A stretch of DNA of 64,000 nt, taken from NCBI GenBank assembly GCA_020284085.1, contig JACEVL010000342.1:669501-733500 (forward strand), in the 5' to 3' direction. The stretch is from Aporrectodea caliginosa (lineage: Eukaryota > Annelida > Clitellata > Crassiclitellata > Lumbricidae). The notes beneath the pieces were generated by a model that had not been told where the DNA came from, searched no databases, and worked only from the letters and a program-made list of their open reading frames with translations. Positions 30,976 through 41,493 of this stretch are shown one piece after another; the first letter of the stretch is position 1, and each line of letters starts with the position of its first letter. Position numbers and translations under genes: made by a program.

Positions 30976-31556
30976 CCCTTTGGAGGTGAGGTGGGTATGA
31001 CAAACCCCATAGCTATTCTACGCTGCTTTTTCTACGGAAAACGTAAAACCAGCTTGGATTATTTTTGTCTACCTTATTGAATATGAAATACGGACACTTT
31101 AGGACACTTTCAGGTACTTTTGGACGCCATTTTTTTATTTCTTGCATATTAAAGTGAAATTATAATTTTTCGTATACATATTGTTTTTAATGAATTAAAA
31201 AAGTAACGGCACAGTGCCGAAAAAATTGTGCGATTATAAGATATTACTGCATATAGTGTTGCATCGATGCAAAATTGATCCATTTTTACGGGTATTATGT
31301 CACGTGTGCCCAAATGTTACATGCTTCGAGGGCCACGAAGATGCCATTGCAAAGGGCCGCTTTGATTTTGAGAGCCACCACGCTGGCCATATCAATTATG
31401 TTCCTGAAAATCACCAGTTTAGCCGATAATTGGTTACATAACTATAGTTTAGCTCACAATTTATGTTATGCAGTTGATATTGCGACTTGCAAGTAATTAT
31501 ATGTATTGGGGTATGTCAGCTCAAACGTTACAATGCTTCACCTCACCTCCAAAGGG
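30976..31556. mobile_element. TTAA-3: piggyBac-like MITE, complete
   Basis: TTAA on both sides (30972-30975 and 31557-31560). Terminal inverted repeats CCCTTTGGAGGTGAGGTG and CACCTCACCTCCAAAGGG are perfect. Length 581 bp. Subterminal GGGTATGACAAACCCC at the left and GGGGTATGTCAG at the right. Short frames inside are not recognisable. It is inserted in a reverse R1 copy. Confidence 0.85.
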
Positions 31557-31560
31557 TTAA

Positions 31561-32375
31561 TGACGCAGCGTTCGTCTTAAACACCTATAACAAGCATTCT
31601 TCAGGTGCTATAAATTGACCGCCACGTGTTTTAAGCGCTTCTGAGAGACTCTGAAGGGGCGCTTTATAAATATCTTGTTTCATTATATTACATGACACTG
31701 CTTTTCCGTTGTTAATTAGCAGGTCGTGACCGTCAAGGCCGTTAGCGTCCACCTTATATTATTCTCGAATAATATTATGCTATCGGATTTTACACTGACG
31801 ATCTAACGTATTTGCTGAATTTATAGCGCTGAAGGAAGAGTTTTAAAGGTGTTTAAGATGAGAACTTGGTATTAATTGCTAAGCGACAGCTTGTGGCTGC
31901 AAAGGTCAAAAACGTGGACCTCGCTTTAATCATTTCCTTTTGCTATTATCAGATAAACGACGCTATGTCATAGAGAAGTTGATTAACGCCGACTTCCTTT
32001 TTATTCCAGCCTTCGGACTGGCCCCACCGGAGGGTTGATATTTTCCGCTGTTGCTGGGTAGCTTTTTCCGTACGGTAAATGTCGACTTTAACAGTTAAAA
32101 GCTTTGGGGGTTGGCCTAGCGATAAATGCATTTCTGAATCTATAGTAGTAGTAGTTTCAGTTTAAAGACACTGTGTGATAACAAAGATCATTAGCGTCGC
32201 CCTCCTCCTTTGTTGAGGTCTGGGACTGGCAGTGCCAGAGTACGACCAGATGTTAGCAGTTTAGACCCTGTTTATTGACATCTTTTGGCCGACGTGGACC
32301 GTCAAAGTTCACCTTGCTCTTCGCGTGGAATTAAAGTCATCAAGGATATCTAAGCTACCGATTATTGTCGTAATC
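31561..32375. repeat. R1 repeats, mixed orientations
   Basis: The R1 copy broken by TTAA-3 resumes with TGACGCAGCGTTCGTC. GGCGCTTTATAAATATCTTG (31664) is a LINE-Z-like 3' tail. Then GTCGTGACCGTCAAGGCCGT, CTTCGGACTGGCCCCACC (32012) and GTCGCCCTCCTCCTTTGTTG (32196). Confidence 0.6.
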
Positions 32376-32765
32376 TTAATCGAGTATTTATATAGCGCCA
32401 TTCTAAATCAGAGGCGCTCCCGACCCAGGTCATTGTCTTCACTGGTAAAGACAGAGGTTTTCAGACGCTGGCGGAATTGGTCAAAAGAAATAGATTAAAG
32501 GTCAGTCCTCAGGGACTGAGGTAACTGGTTCCAGCTAGTGGGTCCCACAATAGCGAAACTCCTAGACTGGGCTGTAGAAGTACGTACCCGCAGGACAACC
32601 AAGTGACCACGCACCGAGGACCGAAGGGAGGAATGAATGGGCAGAGAAGATACTGGGGTACAATATACCCTATAAGACAGTGAGGAGCAGAGCCACCAAG
32701 ACAGTTTCGCATGAGGGAGAAAAGCTTGAATTGTATGCACTTGCGGATTATTATTATAACCAAGT
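32376..32765 (-). pseudogene. LINE-Y (CR1-like) 3' end
   Basis: Minus-strand peptide: LPHAKLSWWLCSSLSYRV, HLVVLRVRTSTAQSRSFAIV, GPTSWNQLPQSLRTDL. The 3' UTR holds a hairpin (GAGCGCCTCTGA...AATGGCGCT) and GCGCTATATAAATACTCG. CR1/L2-type C-terminus, 5'-truncated. A third, younger copy is at 61764-62009. Confidence 0.78.
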
Positions 32766-33189
32766 CACAATCAGGTCATCAGCCAGTAGATCAGCCCTCT
32801 AAGATAGATAGGCAGCATATATGATGGACAAGCAATTTTATATTGAGCTGTCTTAACCCACACGAGCTGTTTAAAATTATTTCTGCCGACATCAACGGCC
32901 TTTATTGCCATAACATGTCGTTAAATTCTAGATCCTGCCCTAATTTGAAAAAAATCTTGACAATGAAATGACATGAGCGACCACCCCAGCACACCCATAA
33001 CATTTCGATGGCACCCAAAAGGGTTTCTGACAGCATTGTATGAACTAACATAATCCATTGGTTAGCTAAACCTCGCGTATTCCAAGGCCATCGACGTCGA
33101 TCTCAGTTGGTTCAAGGTGATCTAGTCATTCTAGTGATTGAGCGCAAATGACGATATTATAATATCGATTCAAGGCGTATTAAAGGTGT
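32766..33189. repeat. R1 fragments
   Basis: CATCAACGGCCTTTATTGCC, then AGGCGTATTAAAGGTGTCTT joining directly to the ankyrin exon at about 33190-33205. Confidence 0.5.
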
Positions 33190-33375
33190 CTTTCCAGAGC
33201 TTAGCTTCTCGACAATTATAATCTTTAACGCTTTAACGTGACCCGATGCAGCTTCCCACATGGCCGGAGTCATGCCCTTGTTATCCGATCGGTCATAGTC
33301 CTTCCAAGTGCCCTCCCTCATTGCCTTCATGCCTCCCTTTCGAACAGCATTGTGGAATCTCTCCGCTGGTGACAT
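33190..33375 (-). CDS. SANS/ANKS4B-like ankyrin exon (partial)
   Basis: From ATG at 33375 (minus) the frame reads MSPAERFHNAVRKGGMKAM, then KDYDRSDNKGMTPAMWEAAS and GHVKALKIII. The [YF]H.A.R.G....., D..GMTP..WAA..G....L+.I pattern matches the N-terminus of the ankyrin/SAM scaffold SANS (USH1G) and its relative ANKS4B, which tether cadherin-myosin complexes in hair-cell and brush-border protrusions. The match covers the first ankyrin unit and ends where R1 sequence begins (about 33205-33190); no good donor is visible. A CTTTCATTAG acceptor-like site lies just 5' of the ATG. It may be a true exon, an exon cut by a repeat, or a captured fragment. The open frame continuing to 33157 is R1 sequence. 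Confidence 0.45.
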
Positions 33376-33520
33376 TACAGCCTAATGAAAGGAAACTGTA
33401 AAGTAAAAACCGGTTTACAATGAAATAAAACTAAGTTCATCAACGTAGTGCATATTTAGAGCCTATGGTTCAAAGGCCTAGAAAAATCAACATTTTTCAT
33501 GTACGTACATAATCTCAGAT
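33376..33520. other. Upstream flank of the ankyrin exon
   Basis: No repeat recognised. Possible intron or 5' flank of the minus-strand exon. Confidence 0.3.
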
Positions 33521-33745
33521 GTATATACATTCTTAGACAGACAGACATACAGAAAGACAGTTATAGGCCTACATACAGACAGACAGACATGAAGAAAGAC
33601 AGATGTACAGACAGAAATACAGACAGATGGACAAATGAACAGACACACAGACTGAAATACAGACAGCAGATAGACAGATTGACATACAGATAAGAACAGA
33701 AGCAGAAATATAGACAGGGAGGAATACATACATGCCGTCTAATAC
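33521..33745. repeat. (CAGA)n microsatellite, imperfect
   Basis: CAGACAGACAT and related units. Cys/Leu/Ser-rich and Asp/Arg/Thr-rich frames over it are artefacts. Confidence 0.9.
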
Positions 33746-33814
33746 TTGCAAGAGCAGAACTCTGATCTCTCCACTTCCGTCACCCATCTTGCCATTCCAA
33801 TATTAAAGACCATC

Positions 33815-33970
33815 CACCGTAGCCTGTCTGACTGCCTGACCCTTCGATCTTAACCTGAATCGGTTTCTGACCTTTTATATATGCCCACCGAATTGGTTTA
33901 CTGAGCGCCTGTGAATAACGTCGTTCCCAAAAATGAACTTATTAGGGCGCTTTATATAAATATGGTAATT
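33815..33970 (+). mobile_element. L2-like LINE 3' end fragment
   Basis: CACCGTAGCCTGTCTGACTG and CTGAGCGCCTGTGAATAACG...AGGGCGCTTTATATAAAT. This is the 3' UTR hairpin of the L2-like LINE at 6969-8751. Confidence 0.7.
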
Positions 33971-35265
33971 TAAAGTTGACATCGACGGCCCTGAAGGTCG
34001 TAAGATGTCGCTGAACAGTGGATGATATTTTGGTCTTGTTCACCTTGTCACCTTGTGCCGTCGATTCGCTGAATCCTAGCGACCGTCATAGTCAGCCTTC
34101 TCCATGTGTTCCGATCTCTCGTCGCCTCTCTCAGCTCCGGAATGTTCATCATCATCGTCTCGTGTATCTCGTGTGTCTTGTTAGACACCTTTAAAACGAA
34201 CCCAACCAACGATATAAATAGAGCGAAGGCGGTTTTTCTCTGTGTGCAAGAGCTGTAATATGCCAAAACTAATCTTTGTCGGCGGCAACGGCCTCTGTTG
34301 TCATAAGCTGCCGTTAAACTGTGGACACACACACTTCTCTGTGTGCATTACTAATCTCGATTATCGCTGTGTTCTGGTGTAGGAACGGTGAGAAATGTTC
34401 AAAATAATTACAAAGTGCCCGTTCCAAGTCTGGGTGAAAGAGGAGGGCGACGCTAATGATCTTTGTAATCGCACAGTGTCTTTAAGCAGCAACTAGCCAG
34501 TAAAAGCAAAGGAGCGGTTCCGCATCACTGCATCAGTTGCATTGTGCCATACAAACGGTGAGAATTGTTCAAAAATAATTCCACCCTCTTTTAATTGTTA
34601 TATTCGCCCAAATAAGAAAAGGGAGAAGAGTGGCTGTGAGGATGGGTTGTCTGCTGCGCTCGATTGTAAGTGATCGCATTTATTGGTGATTGATTTAGAT
34701 ATAAGCAGAAATCTCTGCTACTGATCGTACTCTGGCAGCGCCAGTCCCAAGTCTGGAAAAACGAGGATGGGGACGCTAATCACCTTTTGTCTTTTACGCG
34801 CCTCTTTTATGTTTGATTTACAACCTATAAGTGAAAGCAGAAGCGCTGTTACTCAGCCACTGACCACTACTATTCCTTTATTTCACAAACTCGTTGACAC
34901 AAACGCAATAAGATTAATTAGACCGAACGCTGTCAGTGCCAGTCCCAAGCCTGGATGAAGGAGGATGGCGACGTTAATGATCTTTGTAATCACACAATGT
35001 CGTTAAACTGAAACTACTTACTTGTTCGTATTATTCTACTATAGAAATGGTGAAACTCGTTAGAAATAGTTGTACACCTTTAGATCGTGATAAGTGAAAG
35101 TGTATTATGCCATAGGAACGGTTAGAACCGTTGAAAATAATTTCTGTCTACGTCAAAACGGTTTTTGTTACCACGAGATGTGGTTAACCGCTGGTTCCAT
35201 CCGGGGACTAATACCTACACTGGTTCGAAATGCTTGTCAGGTAAAGTTGACTTGAAAGGCTCTGA
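33971..35265 (-). repeat. R1 repeats, mostly reverse orientation
   Basis: GACATCGACGGCCCTGAAGG (33977), TTAGACACCTTTAAAACGAA (34179), three reverse cores (34410-34470, 34736-34780, 34937-34995) and GAGAATTGTTCAAAAATAAT at 34560 matching the left end of the window. Short frames are not convincing. Confidence 0.65.
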
Positions 35266-35425
35266 TAGCCAAACGAAGTACGCAGTTAAACACTGTCTAA
35301 TACTAATCGCTTGTCTCAGTGAATCTAACCGAACCTGATCACTTTGCCTGCCTATCAATTTGGTTTTTACAGAGCGCCTGTGAATAAGCTCGTAATCGCG
35401 ACTTAGCTTAATTTGGGCGCTGTTT
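35266..35425 (+). mobile_element. L2-like LINE 3' end fragment
   Basis: CACTGTCTAATACTAATCGC, TTGCCTGCCTATCAATTTGG, and hairpin AGAGCGCCTGTGAATAAGCT...TTTGGGCGCTG. The same block is at 39955-40085. Confidence 0.7.
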
Positions 35426-35565
35426 TTTTGGGCCCGATAGCGCATTGGATAACACACTGGCATAGAGAGCGAGAGGTACCGAGTTCGAGATCCGTAGGGC
35501 GGACATGCTTTGTAGGCTGCTATTAACGCCGTGTATTGCAGGCTGTCTGTTCTGTTAGTATTTAA

Positions 35566-36615
35566 CCCTTGAACGGTAACCTGGGGGTAATTTCTACCCC
35601 CAGACTGTTATAACTGCTGCTATTAAAGGAAGTACTAGAAATTTTTACAATCGCTTTGGTGACTTTTCCTGACATTGACCATGCTTCAAATTATGTAAAA
35701 AACATTGTGCATACTGTCACCATATTTAACATATTTTCAATATGGCGGCGAAAAACGAGATGTTATGAAGAAAAAATAATTGCATAATACTATTTCAAGC
35801 AAAGGAGAATCTGAAATTCGTTAGTCCACATCCAAACAAATAACATAATGCTATCTATAAACCTATAACATACGAAATAAAAGCTCAGGTAATGTTATCT
35901 TTTATGTACACTACATGTCAGCAACCATAAATGTAACAGCATGCCTTTCATCTTCTACTGACTGTCTTCTAAGACGTCTTCAATTGTAGGCCTACATCTC
36001 TTACATATTAGCTTCTTTTCAGCATGCTGCTGACAAACAAATTGTTCACATTCAGTGCATTGGTTTTCAACTTTTATATCTTTTTTTCTGGGGCACGCAT
36101 GACATCGACCACGCTTTCTCGACTTCTGCGACTCCGGTTTGAGTAACACGGGATGCACCCCAACAGACAACATTGCACGAGCAACAGACGGCTGATGTGA
36201 TATTGTTGGCACATTGGCACGCATTTCTATGAAAGGACGAATTAGTTTGGAAGCAGTGGCTTGAGCTGCATTGAGCCGTCTGGGTCTTGCAGCCATGACC
36301 ATAAAAAATTGTAGTAGTAATAGTTATGCTAAATGGTAACAGTAACGCAAACACATTCAATAAACATGAAATATTAGCAAAACCGACTGTTGGTTTTATT
36401 ATAACGACGCAATGACGTCATTATAGTATTGACGTCAGTCATCTGCATAGAATATCCGTGTTAAATACAAAGAATATTATCAAACTATGATGTACTGTAT
36501 CGTTGTAATTAGAAAAATTCGTTCCTACTTCACAAACAACAGTAGTTACCCCCGGGGGTAGAAAACACCCCCAGGTTACCGAGGACCGGTGTAAAAAAAG
36601 GTTACCGTTCAAGGG
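35566..36615 (-). mobile_element. TTAA-4: internally deleted piggyBac with CRD frame
   Basis: TTAA on both sides (35562-35565 and 36616-36619). Terminal inverted repeats CCCTTGAACGGTAACC and GGTTACCGTTCAAGGG are perfect. Subterminal palindromes are GGGGGTAATTTCTACCCCC and TTACCCCCGGGGGTAG. It contains a transposase C-terminal frame, tying this TTAA group to piggyBac. 1050 bp; inserted in SINE-E. Confidence 0.9.
35955..36302 (-). pseudogene. piggyBac transposase C-terminal cysteine-rich domain
   Basis: A 115-codon frame. Its second half has the C5HC2-type cross-brace seen at the C-terminus of piggyBac transposases: RCHAC, QCTEC, VCQQH, ICKRC, that is C-x2-C, C-x2-C, C-x2-H, C-x2-C. That domain binds the element's subterminal DNA. 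The DDD catalytic core is entirely absent. The N-terminal half (LIRPFIEMRANVPTISHQP) may be the remaining linker. It might be expressed as a DNA-binding fragment, but there is no evidence for this. Confidence 0.75.
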
Positions 36616-36745
36616 TTAAGATTTATGTCTTCTGTCATTTGTTTTATTGTGAATTGTTTCAATTGCATAACTCTACACTGTAACCGGTTGCGGTTTGTCA
36701 ACCGGAATCTTTCAATAAAGAGTATTATTATTATAATTATTATGT

Positions 36746-36949
36746 TTAAATCCCGAGATTGAGCTTATTCTGGTGACGTAGGTTCGACGTCAACGGCCTT
36801 GAAAGCGGTAAGATGTCGCTAGACAATGAATAATGCTAATTTCTTGGGCACACCTTTAAAAAGCTTACAACCGATGCTATATCAACTGTAAGCTTGTAGA
36901 GGAAAAACGTGTTAAGTACAAATGTTACTATGTCGAGTAAACTGAAATT
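36746..36949 (-). repeat. R1 fragment
   Basis: TCGACGTCAACGGCCTTGAA and CACCTTTAAAAAGCTTACAA, matching 40126-40215. Confidence 0.55.
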
Positions 36950-36953
36950 TTAA

Positions 36954-37259
36954 CCCTATGACGCACACCTTCCTGGCCAACACATTTAGCACACCTGGGG
37001 TCTAATAGACCCCGCCGATAACACGGGAATAATAGTATGTACATATGTATGTATCTGTTTATATATGCATGTATGTATGTATGTATGTATATATGTATCT
37101 ATATATGCATCAATGTATGTATGTATGTATGTATGTATGTATGTATGTATGTATGTATGTATGTATGTATGTATGCATGTATGTATGTATGTCTGTATGT
37201 ATGTATGTATGTATATATGTATCTATATATGCATCAATGTATGTATGTATGTATGTATG

Positions 37260-37293
<34 letters not shown>

Positions 37294-38573
37294 TGTATGC
37301 ATGTATGCATGTATGTATGTATGTCTGTATGTATGTATGTATGTATGTATGTACGTATGTACTTATGTATGCAGTGATGGATCTATGTATGGATGTAAAT
37401 ATGCATGCATGTATTCAAGCATGTATTTGTATGTGTGTGTGTGCATGGATGAAATTGCATATACATGCATATAATTATGTATGGATGTAGATTTTTATGT
37501 ATATATGTGCATGTAGGTTATGTATGCATGTATGTATGTATGTATATAAGTATGCATGAATGTATGTATAGATGAATGGCTATATGTATGTGTGTATGCT
37601 TGAATGTACTTGTAAGTATGTGCTCATGCATATATGTATGGTTGAATATCTGTATGTATATATGTGTGTCAGTATGGATATGTATGCATGTATGCATGTA
37701 TTCACTTGTATGTTTGTGTGTTTAGTACTGTGTACATGCATGTTTGCATGTACATGTATATATATATATATGCATGGATTTATATTGGCATGTGTATATG
37801 ATATATATGTTTGTGTATGTATGTATGTGTGTATGCATTTATGGATGAATGCATGTATGAATATATGTCTAAATGTATGTGTGTATGTATGTATGTATGT
37901 ATGTATGTATTTGTATGTGTGCGTAATGCATATGCATTTATTCATGTACATATTGGTATGTATGTATATATGTATATGCGTATATGTATGTGTGTATGCA
38001 TGCATGTCTGGATATTATTATGTATGTATGTATCTATGTATGTATGTATTTATGCATGTATATATTTGTATGTGTACATGTGAATGTGTGCATGTACATG
38101 TATATATGTATGGATATATTTTTGAATGTATATATGTGTGTATAAATGGATGCATGTATGTATGTGTGTATGCTTGTATGTATATATGTATGTATGCATG
38201 TATGTATGTATGTATGTATGTATGTATGTATGTATGTATGTATGTATGTATGTATGTATGCATGTGTTTGTATGTAAGTATGTGTGTATCTTTGTATGTA
38301 ACATAGCCTGGAATATGTGATAGTCGATGGGCCTATCAATGTTAAAGCCTGGGGTCTGTTGGACCCCAGGTGTGCTAAATATGCCCTAGGTGTCTTTCTT
38401 ATTTTTTATAATTGAACCAAGAATACTAAACTTTTCCAGTTAATTCATATATGTAGAGGGATGAATTGTTGAGGAATTTGAATTATTTCAGATTTTTACT
38501 ATTTGTATCAACGTAGCTATTCAATGAAGTTTCATCGATGGGGTCCAATGGACCCCAGGTGTGCGTCATAGGG
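36954..38573. mobile_element. TTAA-5: piggyBac-like MITE with large TATG array
   Basis: TTAA on both sides (36950-36953 and 38574-38577). Terminal inverted repeats CCCTATGACGCACACCT and AGGTGTGCGTCATAGGG are perfect. Palindromes GGGGTCTAATAGACCCC (left), GGGGTCTGTTGGACCCC (about 38352) and GGGGTCCAATGGACCCC (right), the last two joined to CAGGTGTGC. No transposase. The internal sequence is mostly microsatellite. Confidence 0.88.
37034..38290. repeat. (TATG)n microsatellite, ~1.25 kb
   Basis: TATG units with interspersed TATA, CATG and TGTG variants, purest at 37105-37350 and 38190-38260. A segment of about 117 bp (ATATATGTATCTATATATGC onward) occurs twice, at 37089 and 37213. The long Met/Tyr/Val/Cys and His/Thr/Ile/Tyr frames are artefacts. 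Confidence 0.95.
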
Positions 38574-38577
38574 TTAA

Positions 38578-39005
38578 TTTCAAAAGCTTATGAAAAATAA
38601 TTATAAGATAGCTACATTACCATACTTTCTTCGTGTAATTGAATACCTCTTTAAACAGGTAAACAGGTAAGAAGAGCACTGGCATTATATGACATGAGAG
38701 TAACATGAAACAAAGGAACTTTTTAAGGACTGGGTGACCGAAACTGGACATGCAACATTTTTGCACCACAAAAATCTTTGTAACATGGACATATCATTTA
38801 CAGCAGATCATTACCAATTATGGTTACGTTGCGTTTTGCTACCTGACAGGCCACGATAGTGTTCCGAAAACATGCAAATAAGTAAGTTGGAGAAAAGTTG
38901 GTCAAGACAAGTTATTTTAGCATAACTTATGTTTAGATCAGACATAATTATTGTTTTTGCGATTATAGAAATGTAGCTGCTGTATGGATTCATTGTAAAA
39001 GAATA
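38578..39005. other. Unassigned AT-rich interval
   Basis: No gene or known repeat supported. Confidence 0.3.
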
Positions 39006-39400
39006 GCCTTAGCGAAACTGGGTTTGATTTTATCTAAAGGGATTACGAAATCAAAATAAATAGCAAGACTGGGTTTGATTTTATCTAAAGGGATTACGAA
39101 ATCAAAATAAATAGCAAGACTGGGTTTGATTTTATCTAAAGGGATTACGAAATCAAAATAAATAGCAAGACTGGGTTTGATTTTATCTAAAGGGATTACG
39201 AAATCAAAATAAATAGCAAGACTGGGTTTGATTTTATCTAAAGGGATTACGAAATCAAAATAAATAGCAAGACTGGGTTTGATTTTATCTAAAGGGATTA
39301 CGAAATCAAAATAAATAGCAAGACTGGGTTTGATTTTATCTAAAGGGATTACGAAATCAAAATAAATAGCAAGACTGGGTTTGATTTTGTCTAAGAGGCC
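39006..39400. repeat. 51-bp minisatellite, about eight copies
   Basis: Units contain GACTGGGTTTGATTTTATCT and GATTACGAAATCAAAATAAA. Because 51 is a multiple of three, a minus-strand frame stays open and encodes a 17-residue repeat (DKIKPSLAIYFDFVIP plus L). Copies are almost identical, so the expansion is recent. Confidence 0.95.
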
Positions 39401-39950
39401 GACCATAAATGACGTCACGCACCTAGAGGGGGGATCGGAAATTTTTGTCGATGTGTGACATGAGGGTGTGGGGTTTGAGAAGTGGGGTCTATGTAACAAA
39501 ATTTAACAATTGACAGCAATTTAATTTTTAAAATAACAGCATCTATTTTGAGTATTAAATTTTCATTATTTTTTTAATTATTTTAATGTATACGGGCACC
39601 ATTATTAATAATTTTCTAATTATTTAAATATTTGTCACCGTCAGGTTTTTAATATTCATGCTCTCCCTATTTGTTCCATGAATGAAGGAGCATTTTGCTT
39701 CGCCATGGGCGAATGGAGAAGCATAAATTCTGTAAATTCGTTGATATATTGTTTATATTAAACATTTTAATGCTAATGATTCTTCCAGGGCTATTCTGCG
39801 GAATGAATATGTTATTGTGGTAATTCTACTCTTTCCATTCTGCTTTGTTCTACTACAAAATACGATTGTTTTGTTAGACACCTCTTTAAGGCTTGTAACT
39901 GGTTCTATATATTTGCCAAAAGCAAATTTTCTTCAACTAAGATGGCCCTA
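39401..39950. other. Unassigned interval
   Basis: Starts with GGCCGACCATAAATGACGTC, reminiscent of dispersed transposon ends, but no partner end was found. Otherwise AT-rich with no gene; GTTAGACACCTCTTTAAGGC near 39874 is an R1 trace. Confidence 0.3.
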
Positions 39951-40090
39951 ACGACTGTCTAATACTAATCGCTTGTCTCAGTGAATCTGAACGAGTCCGA
40001 CAACTTTGCCTGCCTATTGATTTTGTTTTGACTGAGCGCCTGCGAATAAGATTGTTACCACGACTTAGATTAATTTGGGCACGATTACTG
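39951..40090 (+). mobile_element. L2-like LINE 3' end fragment
   Basis: GACTGTCTAATACTAATCGC, TTTGCCTGCCTATTGATTTT and GAGCGCCTGCGAATAAG. Same block as 35266-35425. Confidence 0.7.
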
Positions 40091-40235
40091 TATAATTCCC
40101 GAGATTAACCTTATTCTGGTAAGGTAAATTCGACGTCAACGGCCTTGAAAGCCGTCAGATGTCGCTAAACAATGGATTATGCGATTGTGTTGTTAATCTT
40201 TCAAACGCGTACAACCGATGTTATAGGCCTATATA
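40091..40235 (-). repeat. R1 fragment
   Basis: TTCGACGTCAACGGCCTTGA and CAGATGTCGCTAAACAATGG, up to the left tip of the palindromic array. Confidence 0.55.
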
Positions 40236-40712
40236 TGTTACAGTGAATGTGTATTATCAGGGAATGTATATATACCCTGAAAATTTCAGGGTAGATGCAT
40301 ATTCCCTGATTCACTCGGGGAATGTATACATTCCCTGAAAAAACCAGGGTATATACATATACCCTGAAATTTTCGAGTGATTTTATACACTTACCCTGAC
40401 TACAATAACACATCAAGCCAGATTTCTATGCACATACCCTGAAAATTTCAGGGTATGTGTAACATCTACTGTTACATTTCACATATCTATACACATACCC
40501 TGAACATTTCAGGGTATGTGTAAACCGGCAGATTACCTTAACCGCCACATCTTAAGCGCGGTTCACAGAGCAATTTTTTCATCTTTGGAGACGTCAGCAT
40601 CCAGCAGAAGCTCGTTTTCTCTGAGTTTATATTTGTTTCTGATTTGGTTCTGTTGCCGCTTCACCTGACGCTGGAGAGTTGTCTATACGGTCGAGGTATA
40701 ATCTGCATGATC

Positions 40713-40883
40713 TCAACTACTGAGTTGATAGGCAACCTCAGCCGCGAGCTTTGTAGACAACGGACGAAGAGCACAGTATTTGGTCAGATGATTTTGGTAT
40801 ACCATGATCCATTTGTGATGTCCACTAGGCATGGACTGCATATCAATCAGGTCCACTTCTCCACGTGAGCCATAGTCCGTCAT
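40713..40883 (-). pseudogene. Integrase (rve) fragment, unit 1
   Basis: Same 56-codon frame as in unit 2, on the opposite strand, as the core is flipped. It contains RGEVDLIDMQSMPSG and LTKYCALRPL. The 74-codon plus-strand frame over it (40644-40868) is the antisense shadow. Confidence 0.6.
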
Positions 40884-41493
40884 CACTCGTTATGTTGTCG
40901 TACTTGACAGCCAATACATAAAACAAACAGATGTACATGCCTCAAAGTTCTTGTGAAATGGAACAGTAGATGTTACACATACCCTGAAATTTTCAGGGTA
41001 TGTGTAGAAATCTGGCTTTGTGTGTTATTGTAAAGCTTTTCAGGGTAAGTGTATAAAATCACTCGAAAATTTCAGGGTATATGTATATACCCTGGTTTTT
41101 TCAGGAATGTATACATTCCCCGAGTGAATCAGGGAATATGCATCTACCCTGAAAATTTCAGGGTATATACACATTCCCTGATAATAAACATTCACTGTAA
41201 CATATATATACCCTGAAATTTTCAGGGTAGATGCATATTCCCTGATTCACTCGGGGAATGTATACATTCCCTGAAAAAACCAGGGTATATACATATACCC
41301 TGAAATTTTCGAGTGATTTTATACACTTACCCTGAAAAGCTTTACAATAACACACAAAGCCAGATTTCTATACACATACCCTGAAAATTTCAGGGTATGT
41401 GTAACATCTACTGTTCCATTTCACAAGAACTTTGAGGCATGTACATCTGTTTGTTTTATGTATTGGCTGTCAAGTACGACAACATAACGAGTG

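Larger units (their letters stand above)
35427..36745 (+). mobile_element. SINE-E (tRNA-Arg-like head), split by TTAA-4
   Basis: The head GGGCCCGATAGCGCATTGGA, then B-box GAGTTCGAGATCC at about 35479, looks like a tRNA-Arg-derived SINE start. The body is interrupted at TTAA 35562-35565 and resumes at 36620 (GATTTATGTCTTCTGTC). It ends with TTTCAATAAAGAG and a (TTA)n tail at 36722-36745. Removing the TTAA element leaves about 265 bp. Confidence 0.6.

Noticed and set aside
35427..35500. tRNA-Arg gene
   Set aside because: The anticodon arm is disrupted and a SINE body with a (TTA)n tail follows.
37037..38340. Several long overlapping frames on both strands, up to 244 codons
   Set aside because: All are translations of the TATG array, open because the tetranucleotide lacks stops in these frames.
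39401..39440. Terminus of a DNA transposon (GGCCGACCATAAATGACGTC)
   Set aside because: No inverse partner or target duplication was found in the window.
38990..39499. 169-codon minus-strand frame with a 17-residue repeat as a possible repeat protein
   Set aside because: It follows directly from a 51-bp minisatellite and has no supporting start, splice site or flank.
40644..40868. 74-codon frame repeated in all array units
   Set aside because: It is the antisense of the integrase-like frame; the recognisable motif is on the other strand.
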